NCBI RefSeq assembly: GCF_030272615.1
Contig: NC_081405.1
Coordinates: forward strand, 574,459,252-574,523,251
Source of the DNA: Cryptomeria japonica
Taxonomy: Eukaryota > Streptophyta > Pinopsida > Cupressales > Cupressaceae
DNA: 64,000 nt
Reading direction: 5' to 3'
The notes under the pieces were generated by a model. The model had not been told where the DNA came from. It did not search any database and saw only the letters and a program-made list of their open reading frames with translations. The position numbers were made by a program, and so were the translations under genes. Positions 1-11,600 of this stretch are shown piece by piece (position 1 is the first letter of the stretch; the number at the start of each line of letters is the position of its first letter).

Positions 1-271
1 TTTTCTTAAGTTCCAACTGCTTATCCTTTATGAACATTGCACTGGGTTTTCCTTGGTTGGGAAAAGAACCACTTGGTCTTAAATTGTACCCTCTTAATTT
101 GAGTGATGACAACCACAATAATTCTTTTAATTTCTTCCTTAGAGGGTCTCCTCAGACTGATACTTTTTAGACTGGTCATTAGAAGAATTGACCCCATGTT
201 CTTCCCTTTTCTCTTCATTAGAAAACACTTCCTAACGATGGTTGTTATTCCACTCTCTGAATGTCTACTAT

Positions 272-758
272 TTATGATTCATTTTCTTCAGAGGATAAGC
301 ACTCAGACTCATTATCAGCTTGAAAATAAAATATATTCATGATGTGATTAGTGAATCTGTCTTCCTTGCAGCTAGCATAGACATCTTCATCTTCTTCCAT
401 GGCCTTTGCTACCATGCATTGGGCTTTTGTATGTGGTAGATTACATGTCATACACCATGGGCTATCCTCCACAAAATGAGCACTTTGCCTTTTCAATGCA
501 TTAGGTGTTTCTTTATTTGCAAACCTTTGGTTGCCAACTACAGACTGCCCATCCTTCTAGTTTGTGTTATAAGGCATATCATGTAGTTTGGGTCTATCAT
601 GCCTTTGAAAATTAGGCCCGTCATGTGACATTCCTTTCTTATTTCTAGCAAATTTGGAACTTAAATCCTTTAAGGCACTCATAACCTTATCCAACTTATC
701 CTCCTCTTTAGGCACTTTGCACAGGAAGGCTTTCTGGATTTTTCAATGGCATCAACAA
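272..758 (-). pseudogene. gag C-terminal fragment with zinc knuckle (retrotransposon remnant)
   Basis: Reading the minus strand from about 758 down to 272 gives one open frame broken by a single TAG near 563. The first part is charged and lysine-rich (KEEDKLDKVMSALKDL). It is followed by a CX2CX3HX4C knuckle (CMTCNLPHTKAQC) at about 420-460 and an acidic tail. A knuckle after a basic linker is typical of the end of an LTR-retrotransposon gag, most likely Ty3/gypsy. No protease or RT follows, so this is an isolated fragment. The family assignment is inference from the knuckle and composition; 1-271 holds nothing I can name. Confidence 0.4.
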
Positions 759-804
759 ATTTTCTCAGGATTTTAAGAAGGCTTAAAGCATACACCAAAA
801 GACT

Positions 805-2700
805 CTAGAGGGAAGATTTGAATAGCTGGACTTTTCCAGCTTGGCTAAGAAGGGTCCCTTTCCAACCAGCCATCTTTCTACTAAATCTATCAACAAGACT
901 ATTCAAGAACAGCTCCAACAATTTCAATCCCAAGGGGAGGCCAAGGTAGATAGCAGGAGGCTTACCAATTTGGCATCCAAGGATATAGGCCATTCTGATT
1001 TGTCTATCCTCTGAGGTGTTGAATAAGAAAATTGAACTTTTATCCCAATTGATAGTTTGACCCGAAGCCATACTACAAGTATTGTGAAGGTTCTTTAGAT
1101 TGGATGCTTCTTTGATAGTGGATGATCGCATTAAAATGGTATCATCAACTAATTGTTGATGAGTACATGCTCTAAAACCAGAAGAGGTCGATAAACCACA
1201 CAGGAGTCCCAAAGAAATAGAGTTGCTGATAAATCTACCCAGACATTTAGCCAAAATGATGAAGAGTATAGGGTGTAGGCATTCTACACTCTACTGAGAA
1301 ATGACGGTGTTGTCATTGATGGAAACCTACTGGTAACCTACTGTCAACCTTTAGACAGCCACCCGACATTCATCTGGTAAACAACCTCGCAGGCACCGGC
1401 ACCGGCAAACAATTCACTGGCAGTGGCAACAATGCATATCGGCACCCCAGTCGACAGGAATAAACTTTTGTTTATTGTATTTAATTGTAAATATCTTTTT
1501 GTAAATCCGACATGGCATATTGTAATAGACTCATATATGTATGAGATCTTGTAAATCATTTTAAGAGAGAATATAAGATAGGATGATATAGAGGATGTAA
1601 TACGAGATGAGATAAGACTGAGCGAATAATAAAGGCAGATTTTGTATAAGGTTTATGGTTATAGTATGAACTTGAAGTAGTACATTGTATTGGGTTTTTA
1701 TAATCCATATTGTAAGTCAGTGAGACTTCTATTTTGTAGATTGAATAATGAGCTCTAGGCAATTGGTCTTCCTGCATGTACAGGCCCCTCATTGTAAGTA
1801 ATATTTATTCATTGACCAGTGAGTGAATATTGTGGGTTACAAATCCCACCGAGGTTTTTCCCACACCGGGTTTCCTCGTTAAACATCTTGTGTTATGGTG
1901 TGTTTTCTCGCTATCTTTATTAATCCCATTTATTGCATTAATTCTTATTTACTAGTACACTATTTTGGAATGCAAAATACTTAATAAGGTTAAATTTTCT
2001 ATAAATCGATTAGATATTGATTCATCCCCCTTCTCAGTATCTTTGGGAGTATCATTAATCCTAACATAGCGGATATGGGATCCCCCTACCTGATACCCCT
2101 AGAAGATTTGAAAAATGGGGAAGGCACCCCATTGACAATGACAAAAAAAAGAAGGGTTTAAGATGAGTTGATCAATCATCTTAATAAACCTCACTTCAAA
2201 GCCAAAAGATCCAAGCACCATACTGAGAAACTCTAGTCCACACAGTCATAGGCTTTCGACAAATCCAGCTTCATAAGAAATCCTTTCTTTTTCAAATCCA
2301 CCAGGGAATGAATGTTTTCATGGATAGCAATGATAGAGTCAAGGATTTGTGTGCCAGGAACAAATCCACTTTGTTGAGGTGAAATGATTAGAGGAATAAT
2401 CCTTAGGAGCCTGCTAGTAACCACCTTAGAGATAATTTAATAGAAAGAATTGCATAAGCTTATCGGTCAGAACTTATCCATAGAGTCTGCCCCGGGGAAT
2501 TTGGGTATCAAAAAAAAGAAGGTTGCATTAAGTTCCTTTAAGATTATTCTAGCCGAAAAAACCCCCGCACACCTTTCACAACATCAACTTTGATGATTTC
2601 CTAGAAGGTTTGAAAGAAGAATAACGAAAATCCATCCAATCCTAAGGCTTTGTTCCTAGGGGTTTGTAAATTGTTGAATTCACCCTTGTATGGGGTTATG
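805..2700 (-). pseudogene. LINE (L1-type) reverse transcriptase, decayed and split by an LTR
   Basis: The minus strand carries the RT of a non-LTR retrotransposon in two pieces. The 5' piece (about 2700-2090) shows KALGLDG, a block ending in KFRPISLCN, then QQSGFVPGTQILDS and KLDLSKAYDCVD at 2424-2233, then an NGVPS block and GIR-stop-GDP. The 3' piece (about 1290-805) shows PILFIILAKCLG, the catalytic box as LVDDTIL, a YLGLPLG block and GWKGTLLSQAGKVQL. The order matches plant L1-like LINEs. Several frameshifts and stops are present, including a TAG where the family has Gln before GDP. The pieces are separated by the copia-type LTR at 1308-2066. ORF1, endonuclease and RNase H are not visible here. 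Confidence 0.8.
1308..2066 (+). repeat. Copia-type LTR (probable solo LTR) nested in the LINE
   Basis: A segment of about 760 bp begins TGTTGTCATTG and ends CCTAACA. It has the usual end block of plant copia LTRs: a GTGGGTTACAAATCCC stretch at about 1832, a CCCACACCGGGTTTCC stretch at about 1861-1877, and TTAAACATCTTGTGTT. No internal retrotransposon sequence adjoins either edge; LINE RT sequence lies on both sides. That arrangement suggests a solo LTR formed by recombination. The edges are by eye, and no clean 5-bp target duplication is visible (GACGG left, TAGCG right), so either the ends or the duplication have mutated. Confidence 0.55.
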
Positions 2701-3395
2701 CTAGAGAAATTTTTCCTAGTTTTAGTTTTCTGGGTCTGGCAATTTTAAATATTGAAAACTATATTCTTTTCCTTTTTCTCAGAAAAATTTTCTGAATATA
2801 CTTGGTATTGGGAAGGATTGACTTTTAAAAAATATATAGAAAGAAATTAAATTTGTTAGTTATTAATCTTTGTTTTAGAACTCAAAAAAAAAAAGGATTT
2901 TGGTGTATTCATTTGTCTCTGTAAATGCTTTTTTTTTTTTAAATATATTTAATTTTTGTTTCAAAAAAATAAATTATATTTTAATGTGGTAGTGGGAAGC
3001 TCGAAGGCTAGACCCCACCACCTCATGGGGATCCCCATGATTTGAGGAGTTTTGTCCCAAGTATGGGTAGCACAGTCTCCCATGCTTGGGAAGCGCTCAA
3101 CCCATTTGGGTGGGCCCCCCCACATGGGTAGCAGTTTGGAAAATAATATATTATTGGTGAAATTTGTAAATTAAATCATATATGTATTCGGGAAATTTTG
3201 AAATTAGAAAGTTAGAGAAAGATATAGTTGGATATTTAATGATTTTGTCATTTTAGTGAAATATTGGTTTTGGATGAATAAATACCCATATTATTATATG
3301 TATAGTTCATATGCCTAAATGTATATCTCAACGTTTGATTCATGGTGATTTTTTAAATGTAGTATTTTAAAAATTTAGATTGATTAAAAAACTCT
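2701..3395. other. AT-rich intergenic stretch, no gene seen
   Basis: This segment has poly-A and poly-T runs and a short GC-richer patch at about 2995-3130 with repeated CCCCAC and CATGGG words. No ORF or RNA gene is supported. It is the left flank of the large Ty3/gypsy insertion. Confidence 0.5.
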
Positions 3396-3400
3396 AGCCA
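3396..3400. repeat. Left target-site duplication of the Tat element (AGCCA)
   Basis: The five bases before the 5' LTR are AGCCA. The five bases after the 3' LTR (20643-20647) are GGCCA. Four of five agree, as expected for the 5-bp duplication of an LTR retrotransposon with one later substitution. Confidence 0.6.
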
Positions 3401-4898
3401 TGTAGACGTATAAAAATGACCATTTCTAAATGAATATTTTATGTTCATTTCTCTATTTAATTAAATCCAATTTAATTAAATTATCCACATTCTCCTATTT
3501 AATTAAGTAAATTACTCAATTTATTCAAATTAAATTCACTATACCCATTTAATGAATAAATCATTTTATTCCATTAAATTCCTCCTATCCACTTTTAATT
3601 AAATTCAAATTTAATTAAATAGTTATCCTAAATTAAATAAATCTAATTTATTTAATTTCCCCAAATTACAACCAAATTGAATAAATCATTTAAATCAATT
3701 AAATCCTATTATCCCTCCATCCACTTGCAAAATCCTACATCTCCCACTTGCCTTCCTAAAACACTTTCTAATACCTTCTAGACTCTTCTAATTGCTTCTA
3801 ATTAGCCTAACCCATCTTCTAAACTTTTTCACATCCCTAAGCAAAGGGAAGTCACTTCTCAAAACCTCAAAGTCTTTGATAACCATTAAAGGTTTTCAAC
3901 CTTCAACCACTAAATGACTCAAAGTCTTTGAAAACCATTGAAAGCTTCCAACCTTCAACCACTTAATCCCCAAAGTCTCCAATAACTATTAATGGTTAAC
4001 TCAAACCCTCCTACATGGTTAAAACCTTTGTTTTGACTCAACCTCTACCCAACCCAAAGGTCTCATCGGGCCTTTAATTCTTTGACCATGATTATCTCTT
4101 AATCATTTGCACAAAGGTTTATCCTTGGATTAACTCCTAATCCAGTGGGTAATCCTAACTTAGACTTGACCCTTAGCCTCTAGATAACCATGAGGTCTTC
4201 TCAGGCCTTTAATGCCTCCAACCTCTTCTCTCAACCCAACCCTATGTTGACACTTGTCACCATTTCATTGGTGCCAATTGTGCACATGGATCCCCAACTT
4301 TCAAGCTCAACCCTTGATTAAACCATTCAATCCTGACCATCCATTGCCCTATTCTTGCTATAAATAGAGCTCTCATTCCTCCATTTTTAACAATCATCTT
4401 TCAAATTTGAAGCATTACACTTATGCTCAAATTCTTTCAAGCTTTCTCATTTCATATATGCTCCTCATTTAGCCTCTTTTAGATCAGGAATTAGACTAAT
4501 ATGCATGTTTAGAATAATTTCTTTATCATTTTAGCTCAATCATAGACTAAATATAGTATGTTAGGATAGTATTCATACTAATCTTGTCATCTTATCATCT
4601 ATTTTATTGCATTTCTAAAATCATACATAGCTTAACATCCATTTCATACTAAAATATATCAAAGCATCACTCGTTCTTACATTTGCCATCCCTCAACCAT
4701 TTTGCTCAGAGATCTGAGAGCAAAAACATTGGTTTGAGGGACATTGTGAGATAGAGAACCATGGGACCCTCCTTGGGAAGCTGAGTAATACGTTATTACT
4801 CCATAGCTTGCACCAAGAAGTCCTATGTGTGTGTGTGGACTAGTATTCTAACATATTTTCACATATTGAATTCTACCAGCCCACTTTTCCTGCATACA
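3401..4898 (+). repeat. 5' LTR of the Tat element
   Basis: This 1498-bp LTR runs from TGTAGACG to CTGCATACA. It matches the 3' LTR (19146-20642) along its whole length. Counting by eye I find about 29 substitutions plus one 1-bp indel, roughly 98 percent identity. The first 350 bp are very AT-rich with repeated TTTAATTAAAT words. A TATA box lies at 4358-4367. A GT run and the motif GGGACCCTCCTTGGG lie near the end. Confidence 0.95.
4358..4367 (+). promoter_or_regulatory. TATA box of the 5' LTR
   Basis: CTATAAATAG is preceded by a pyrimidine-rich stretch and lies about 540 bp before the LTR end. It is conserved exactly in the 3' LTR at 20102-20111. It would start sense element transcription at about 4390. 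Promoter use is inferred from the motif and its conservation. Confidence 0.6.
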
Positions 4899-4902
4899 TT
4901 TC

Positions 4903-4920
4903 TGGCACCCACCGTGGGGC
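4903..4920 (+). other. Primer-binding site
   Basis: TGGCACCCACCGTGGGGC begins four bases after the 5' LTR end, where a minus-strand primer tRNA would pair with its 3' TGG-complementary end. Tat-type plant elements commonly have TGGCGCC here. The CA in place of CG would be another CpG transition. I did not assign the primer tRNA. Confidence 0.6.
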
Positions 4921-4979
4921 CCGACCCCAAATAAAAAATCAATTTTTCAAATTAATCACTTTTGCAGGTCCGCAGGAAA

Positions 4980-5410
4980 CAAGAATCGGCATGTGGGAAA
5001 CGTTCCCTAGCACATCTAATTGACAGTCTAGTGCATCTTGCTTACTGTTCAGCACGTGGGGACTACACTCTAGCACATGAAATCCATTCTTCAGCGCATG
5101 ACCCCTCTAACATTTTCCTGTAGGTCTCGACGTGGGCGAAACACAGAGTAGCACATTCGATAAATAGAATAGTGCATTTGATCCACAATTCAGTGCTTAT
5201 AGTCCATCATCCAGTGCGTGCAACTCAAACGTTAGCGCGTTGAATTTTTTATTTTCCTGCGGGTCTTAGCACAAGAAAGAAAAAAAATAGAGCAGCGCTT
5301 CCAACTCATAGAGTAGCGCATCCAGGCAACAGTATAGCGCAGAGGAACATCATTTTAGCGCATATAGTTTTTATTGTAGTGCCTGCAGTCCATTCTGTAG
5401 TGCATAACAG
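4980..5410 (+). repeat. Degenerate AGCGCATG-like motif array, block A (sense leader)
   Basis: The motif TAGYRCRTG (for example AGCACATC, AGCGCATG, AGTGCGTG, AGCGCGTT) recurs about every 20-25 bp, roughly twenty times, separated by unrelated spacers. Many copies differ only by C/T or G/A exchanges within the motif. It lies in the untranslated leader between the primer-binding site and the first ORF. Confidence 0.75.
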
Positions 5411-6596
5411 ACAAAAAAAAAACATTTTATTGTAACCGAACTAAAATTTTAGACTTGTGGAAGTCCCCCAAATTCTCTAACATTTGCCTTTTCTGGTTTG
5501 CTTGCAAGACTCTAACAAATTTCTTGTAGGTGGAGCGGATGCCATTTCTTTTAACTGATTTCTTTTGTTGATCGCAAAATCGAAAATTTGCTTTGTTGAC
5601 CATTTCCTTTTCATAGATCAGAAAATCATTCTTTTAAGGTAAAATGAACACGATGTTTTTGTGGAGCAATATCTCCGCCTAGATTTTAGCAAATCACTAA
5701 TTTAAAAGGATAAAATAAACCAGATTGATTGCTTTGTCTCGAAAGTGGAAGGAATATGCTCTCCCCTTAACTGGGTGATCAAAAATCTAGCCCACTCTTA
5801 CAACTTTCTTTAAATTCAAGCATTAAAACCTTTAGCAGGCCTGCCTTCCCGAGAAGTTGCAATTAACTCTTAAAGCCATTTATGGCCGATGTGAAGGGAA
5901 CGACCTAAGTGGGGAACGGCTTTGATGCCAACAATTCCAACCCACTATAATCAAATGTGGAAAGTGATGAAAGTCCTTTTCAACGGTTGCACGCAGTGAT
6001 TAGCCTTCTCCCAGTATCCTTGAGATACGTAAAGCCTTTGTTCTAAAGGTTGGAAAGCCTCTTGAGGGAGTTTATCACTGACAGCCGAACGGGAAGCCTG
6101 ATTACGAATCATAGAAATAGAAACTTTGAGCCGAGTCAGTAACCAGACATTTATAACATCATAGTGCAAGGGTGGGGAAGAATCTGCCCCCAAGATTACT
6201 AACCATATATCGCCCAAGATAACTACTCAACTGTGAAGCGATTCACTTTGAGTTAATTTCTAGCAAAAGGCAAAAAAACAGGTGCCCTCTAGGAGGTGAC
6301 ACGAATATTTGAGCTGACGGAGTATCGAGACTAGTGGGCTATGAGGTTATTTATGACCCTTGACTAAAGAGTCTTTCTAAAGTGTCTTAATTGTATCCAA
6401 ACCTATTAAAACATTGGGGATTTGAACACATCCTCGCAAGAACATACACTTTTTGTTAGATTAGGCAAAATGGTTGTACTTTTTGTGTTGTGTTTGCATT
6501 TTTTATTTTCAAAAATCATCCATCAAGCTTAAAAAAAAAAATCCACAAAAACTTTCAAAATCAACAAAAATTGAAACAACAGAAAAATCAACACAG
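5411..6596. other. Tat element leader between the two motif blocks
   Basis: About 1.2 kb of leader without the AGCGC motif. It contains a GC-moderate stretch at about 5880-6240 with an 88-codon minus-strand open frame that resembles nothing I know. I do not call a gene. An A-rich stretch at 6520-6580 precedes block B. Confidence 0.4.
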
Positions 6597-7110
6597 TCTA
6601 GTGCATAAGAGCAATTTCTTAGCACGTGGAGTGCATCTGTTAGCACATTCAAACCTCAAGTTAGCACGTTAGTCCAAAACAGTAGCGTTTTCATCTTAAA
6701 ACAAAACACTGTAAAGTCCTTTAGCGCATCCCAACAACAGTATAGCGCGTGGAAGCAACATATCAGCGCTTAGGAACCAAGAATCAGCGCATAGAGTCTA
6801 AAAGTTAGCGCGTAACAGGCCTTGTATAGCGCGTAACCTTTTCAAATAATTCAACAACAATTTTCAACAAATCCAAACTTTGACACGTGGAACCAACAGC
6901 TTAGCGCGTAGCATACAAACATTAGCGCATGCAGTCGAAAAGTTAGCGCGTAGAAGGCCCAGGATAGCACATAAACTCTTCCAACTGTTAGACCGCCTTT
7001 TTCAGAAAGTCCAAACTTTAGCGCGTGTCTAAGGGCAGCTTAGCGCGTGTCCTCATTCTCTTAGCGTGTGTGCTCATTAATTAGCGCATGTAGTCTCTGT
7101 TCTAGTGCGT
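6597..7110 (+). repeat. Degenerate AGCGCATG-like motif array, block B (sense leader)
   Basis: A second run of the leader motif has about twenty-four copies, many of them the clearer form TTAGCGCGTR or AGCGCATR, at 20-25 bp spacing. It ends about 150 bp before the ATG of the upstream ORF at 7259. Spacer sequences are not conserved between copies, so this is a short spaced motif and not a long tandem duplication. Confidence 0.8.
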
Positions 7111-7258
7111 GATCCAAGGCCAAAAAATAAAGAGCAAAAACTGGAAAAATTTTGAAAATTTCAAAATCATTTTTAGAGGCCTTTTTCATCACAAACCATT
7201 TTTCATCAAAACAGAGTGACAAAAACAAAACATTAAAACTATTTCTAAAGCAAAATTT

Positions 7259-7963
7259 ATGTCAAACAAAGTTGTCAGAATCCTAAATGAATCGCACAAT
7301 AGAGGACGTCTCTCCTATCATAATCCGGAGATTTCATCATTAGTATCAACAAAATCCTTTACCATCTTATGGATTTCTATCTCAAAACACTTGCTTAAAA
7401 TTCTCAAATTGTCAAATCCAGTTTCCAGATCGGGAAGCTTTTATCCATATCATTTGACACGCTTTATCGTGAAGGGGCATCTAAACCTTCATTCTGATAA
7501 AGTAAGATTTGAAATTTTCTCAAACAAAAATCAATTGAATCCAAACAAATCAAAGGAAACCATTGATCACTCATGCATGACTAATCCCCTTATTCTGAGA
7601 AGAAAGAACCTCTATCATAACATCACATTGCAGAAACAACAACCTAGTTTTTCCAAATTCATCAAGAGAAATAAGTTTTTATACATCAATCGTCAACTCT
7701 TCAAATCTCATCGGGTATTCCTTCATCACGTCAAACGTTATATCCAAAAAAAATCTAGCGAATTTGACAAAGAACCCTTGAAGACAAGAGCATACTGTCA
7801 AAAGTCTACTTTTAATCAAACCATCAACCGCGGCGGAAAGATCAATCCAGCATTCTTGCCTGACGAGTGCATCACATATAACACATCTCGACTGGAAACA
7901 CCAACGCCCGAGCAACACATCGAAGAGGACTTTGTTCCCTTCATCACTGAAAGTTTCTACTAA
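7259..7963 (+). CDS. Extra ORF upstream of gag, unknown function (234 aa)
   Basis: An uninterrupted ATG-to-TAA frame of 234 codons ends one base before the gag ATG (TAA A ATG). The protein is basic, rich in Lys, Arg, His and Asn, with an acidic C-terminus (IEEDFVPFITESFY). I see no known domain, signal peptide or membrane segment. Position and size recall the ORF1 found upstream of gag in some Tat/Ogre elements, whose role is not established. It is the only coding frame in the element without an internal stop. Its DNA has few CGA or CAG codons, so that does not prove selection. A chance ORF is possible, but 705 bp in AT-rich DNA makes this less likely. Confidence 0.55.
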   Translation: MSNKVVRILNESHNRGRLSYHNPEISSLVSTKSFTILWISISKHLLKILKLSNPVSRSGSFYPYHLTRFIVKGHLNLHSDKVRFEIFSNKNQLNPNKSKETIDHSCMTNPLILRRKNLYHNITLQKQQPSFSKFIKRNKFLYINRQLFKSHRVFLHHVKRYIQKKSSEFDKEPLKTRAYCQKSTFNQTINRGGKINPAFLPDECITYNTSRLETPTPEQHIEEDFVPFITESFY

Positions 7964-7964
7964 A

Positions 7965-9815
7965 ATGCCTATTACTCACTCTCAAAGAGAAAAACAAAGC
8001 GAGGCACATGCTGAGTCTAGTATGAATCAAAGATTATCAAATCCTTTTGAATTTCCACCCGTAGAAGAACCTAAAATTATTGAAGCAATTCTTCGGGAAT
8101 GTCAAGAAAACCCTTCCTTCCAAAAACTTGTCGAAAAACTCATGGAAAATGACAAAGAAAAATATCTGTTGATGCTTACAAGCAAAGGCGTTAAACTTCC
8201 TGAAGATTTAGACCCAAACATTTTTCAAACCAGTTCTCAACAATATGCCTATCAAGAACAACACAGAGAAGAAGAAACTCACATACCTGAACAACATATT
8301 CCAGAGCAACACATTCCAGAACAACGTATACCAAAAATGCGTATACCTGAGCTAGAAACACCAGAGCAACATATACCATTTACCACACCTTTTCAGCTGA
8401 GAACCAATACAAGGCAAGAACTTTTTCCTCGACAAGACAATATACCTTTGGCAACCCTTACTCAACAAATGCAAATGTTGCAAAGGCAAATACAGGATAT
8501 GCAACAAGGAACAACAGTGCGGTACTCTTTGAATGAAATTTGTCCTTATCCATTTGACAGAAGCTTGAACATGGTGCCTTTTCCTCCAAACTCAGAGGTT
8601 CCCAAATTTGATAAATATGATGGAAAAAGTGATCCCCGAGATCATGTTCGGGAATTTTGCACACTGAGCCTTGAATTTGCTCATGACGACACCTATTTGA
8701 TGAGGTTATTCCCCAGAAGCTTAGGAGGGCAAACCATTGAATGGTTATCCAAAATTTTGCCACCTGTTAGATCATTTGATGAGTTGGTTAACAAATTCAT
8801 AACCCACTATTCCTACAACATAAAACATGCCATAACCATGCTAGATGTTTGCAACACAAAACAAAAGAACAATGAAACATTCATGGTGTTCCTTCAATGC
8901 TGGCGACGCATGGTATCCAGATATCCTCGAGATATTCCTGAAAAGGAGAAAATGGAAATCTTCATCGATAACTTGAATGGCAAAATGAGTTACAGAATAA
9001 AACTTCAATGCATACCATCTTTCGCTAAATTAATCGAGAATGGCATTCAAGTAGAGGAAGCATGTGTCAAAAAGGGAACACTCAAATTCTACAAGGAAGG
9101 AACAAACTCATCAAATTACAATAATCAAAACAACACCAACCTTGACAAATCTTGATTTTGGACTCGAAACAAAAACGAAGGCAACAATGAATCAAATGAT
9201 CCCAAATCTAAGAAACCAGTGCTTGCCTTATCTAGAAATCCTCAAAAAACGAAAAATCCTAAAAATACTACTCCCAGTGCTAACACATATGCACCCAACA
9301 ATGATCAAGGACAACTCAACATGAACAACACCAATGATTCTCAAAGCAAAAACATGAATCCAGGACCTAACAACAATTCACGCAACAACAGGAACAATTT
9401 CCAAAAATGTATCTTCACACCACTGGGACAATCATTAGAATCCGCATTCAAAGAACTTTTGGCAAACAAGATTCTTTCTTTGCCTCCAATCAACAATTAT
9501 GAACCCCCAATCAAACCACCTTGGTGGAATGATTCACACTATTGTGATTTCCATCGCAATAAGGGTCATAGAACAAACGAATGCATGAGATTGAAACACA
9601 TAGTGCAGGACATGATTGATCAAGGTGACTTAACGGTGGATGGTCTCAAAACAAATGGTGATCATGGAGCCTTCAAAAATCCTCTTCCAAATTACAAAAA
9701 AGATGGAGCATCAACCTCAGATGATACATGCGGAGCTCGTATTAATCACATCTACAACAACACCATCAACCATATATCAGCTGAAGATCATCAAGTAAAT
9801 GTCATCACCATTTGA
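7965..9815 (+). pseudogene. gag (capsid and nucleocapsid) with one in-frame TGA
   Basis: The start is the ATG at 7965 (MPITHSQREKQ); the frame runs to TGA at 9813 with one internal TGA at 9153. Residues about 105-140 (8280-8380) are a run of PEQHI-like pentapeptides. A glutamine-rich coiled stretch follows at about 8460-8520. The core, with LFPRSLGGQTIEWL and FDELVNKFITHYS (about 8700-8820), is a Retrotrans_gag-type domain. A modified knuckle, CDFHRNKGHRTNEC (CX2HX4HX4C), sits at about 9542-9583, as in Tat gag proteins. Gag would package the RNA. The same frame continues past 9815 into the protease region, so gag-pol was probably one reading frame before the stops arose. Confidence 0.85.
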
Positions 9816-11600
9816 GATCGACATGATCATGAATCAGTCAATGTCACAACCTGAACTCAGAAATGTGTCTTGAAAGGACATACTACACCTGCAACTACCA
9901 TACCAAAAATCCAATATGACTTGGTTAGCCAACTATGTAAAACTCCAGCGCAAATATCCATACTAGAATTGCTAAAACTATCACCAAAGCACAAAGAAAT
10001 ATTAGAGCAAGCGCTATTGGAAACCAATGTACCTCAAAATTTGGATACAGACAGATTTCAAGCCATGGTCACCCATATGATTGGACCTCATAACCTCACT
10101 TTCTCAGAACATGACGATGCTTCCTTAATCCATCCACATAATACTCCTCTCCATATTGAAGTCATTGTTTGCAAACACCATGTGAAAAGAGTCTTAATAG
10201 ATGGAGGAGCTGGCCTTAATATATGTACTTTAAAGCTTATCCGAGCATTAGGCTTCTCCGAAGAATCTATTGATCCCTGCAAGAAGATTACCATAAAGGC
10301 ATATGATGATGAGGAAAGGTCCTCTAAAGGAATAGTGATATTACCTATTCAAGTAGGCCCAGTGCAAAAGGATACTATCTGTCAAGTCTTAGACATAGAT
10401 CTAACCTACAATATTTTGTTAGGACGACCCTGGATACATGAAATGCAAGCAGTACCTTCTACATATCATCAGTTTGTCAAGTTCCCTTATGATGGACAAG
10501 AAATCTCCATATCAGCTGATCACAGTCCATTTCAACATTGCAACGCAATGGGGGCAGCCCAAGATAGTTTGGTTCCTCATAATAGAGAAAAGCAGAGATC
10601 TTCAATATCAGATCCACCAACAGCAAAATCCAACTCCTTATGGGGAGACTTCAAACAGAAAATGCAAATCAAAGACCAAGGCATGGGAGAATATTCTCTG
10701 GAGCCTTTATGTTTGGCCAAATTGCCAGCATCACCTAGATCGCATGGTTTACCTACTACATCAACACAACTTGCTACTCAGCCCATCACTAAATTTGATG
10801 GTACCTTCATCCAACTGGGCACTCTAGCACATGAATCGGAGGACAAAGATGTTCTTAGTTGGTTATATAAAGATGAAGAAGAAAATCATAGAGTAGCCGC
10901 TCTGGACATTGTTCTACCAACACACCTATATGGAAAAGGCTACTTAATCATGAAGCAAATGGGATATGGTGGTAAAGGACCTATTGGGAAACGCAAAGAA
11001 GGAGTCACTAAACCTATAGATCTTCCTTCACAACCTAGTAAAAACAAAGCAGGATTGGGTTCTAAACTCACATTCCTATTGAAATGGCCGCCACACACAA
11101 CTACAAAACCTCAATGGAAGGAAAAGAAGAAGTACAAAGAAGAATCTTGGCAAGAAGCACTTTTTGAATCAGCAAAAACAATCTACAAGGCACGGGAACA
11201 TCAAGATCAAAGGTTACATCAGGAAAAGCTTCTAAGTCATAAAAAGGCCCTATTTGCAGTGGTAGCTCATATTTAGACACCAAAATCTCAAGAACAAATC
11301 ATGTCATCTCCAGATACCGTTATTCCTCCTCAAGGAAGCACGGTCTATGAACAAATCCAGAAAGTAGAAGACGGATCTGACATAGAATCAACAAAGACCA
11401 TCAAAATGGTATCCATCATCAAAGATTTGTTTTCACCATACAACATACCAGTTTACAGCATAGATAGAATCTAGGATGATGCCTATGAGACAGATTCCAA
11501 TGAATATGAATGGGGTACCTGCTCCAATGCTACTACCGATATCCTGGATGATACTGATTCTATATCCCTTTCTCAAAAAGAACATAACGCAGAATGCTGA
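9816..11600 (+). pseudogene. pol part 1: aspartic protease and G-patch-like region
   Basis: Same frame as gag. Stops are TGA at 9852, TAG at 11274 and TAG at 11472; the longest open piece is 9870-11276. The retropepsin active-site block is LIDGGAGLNIC (about 10195-10230), with NILLGRPWIHEM further on (about 10410-10445), the usual paired blocks of Tat proteases. At about 10930-11070 is GKGYLIMKQMGYGGKGPIGK followed by KAGLGS, a glycine-patch-like motif (G-patches bind RNA helicases or RNA in cellular and retroviral proteins). The frame shifts by one base at about 11590, just before the RT start, which must be a mutation or a programmed shift; I favour mutation. Confidence 0.8.
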
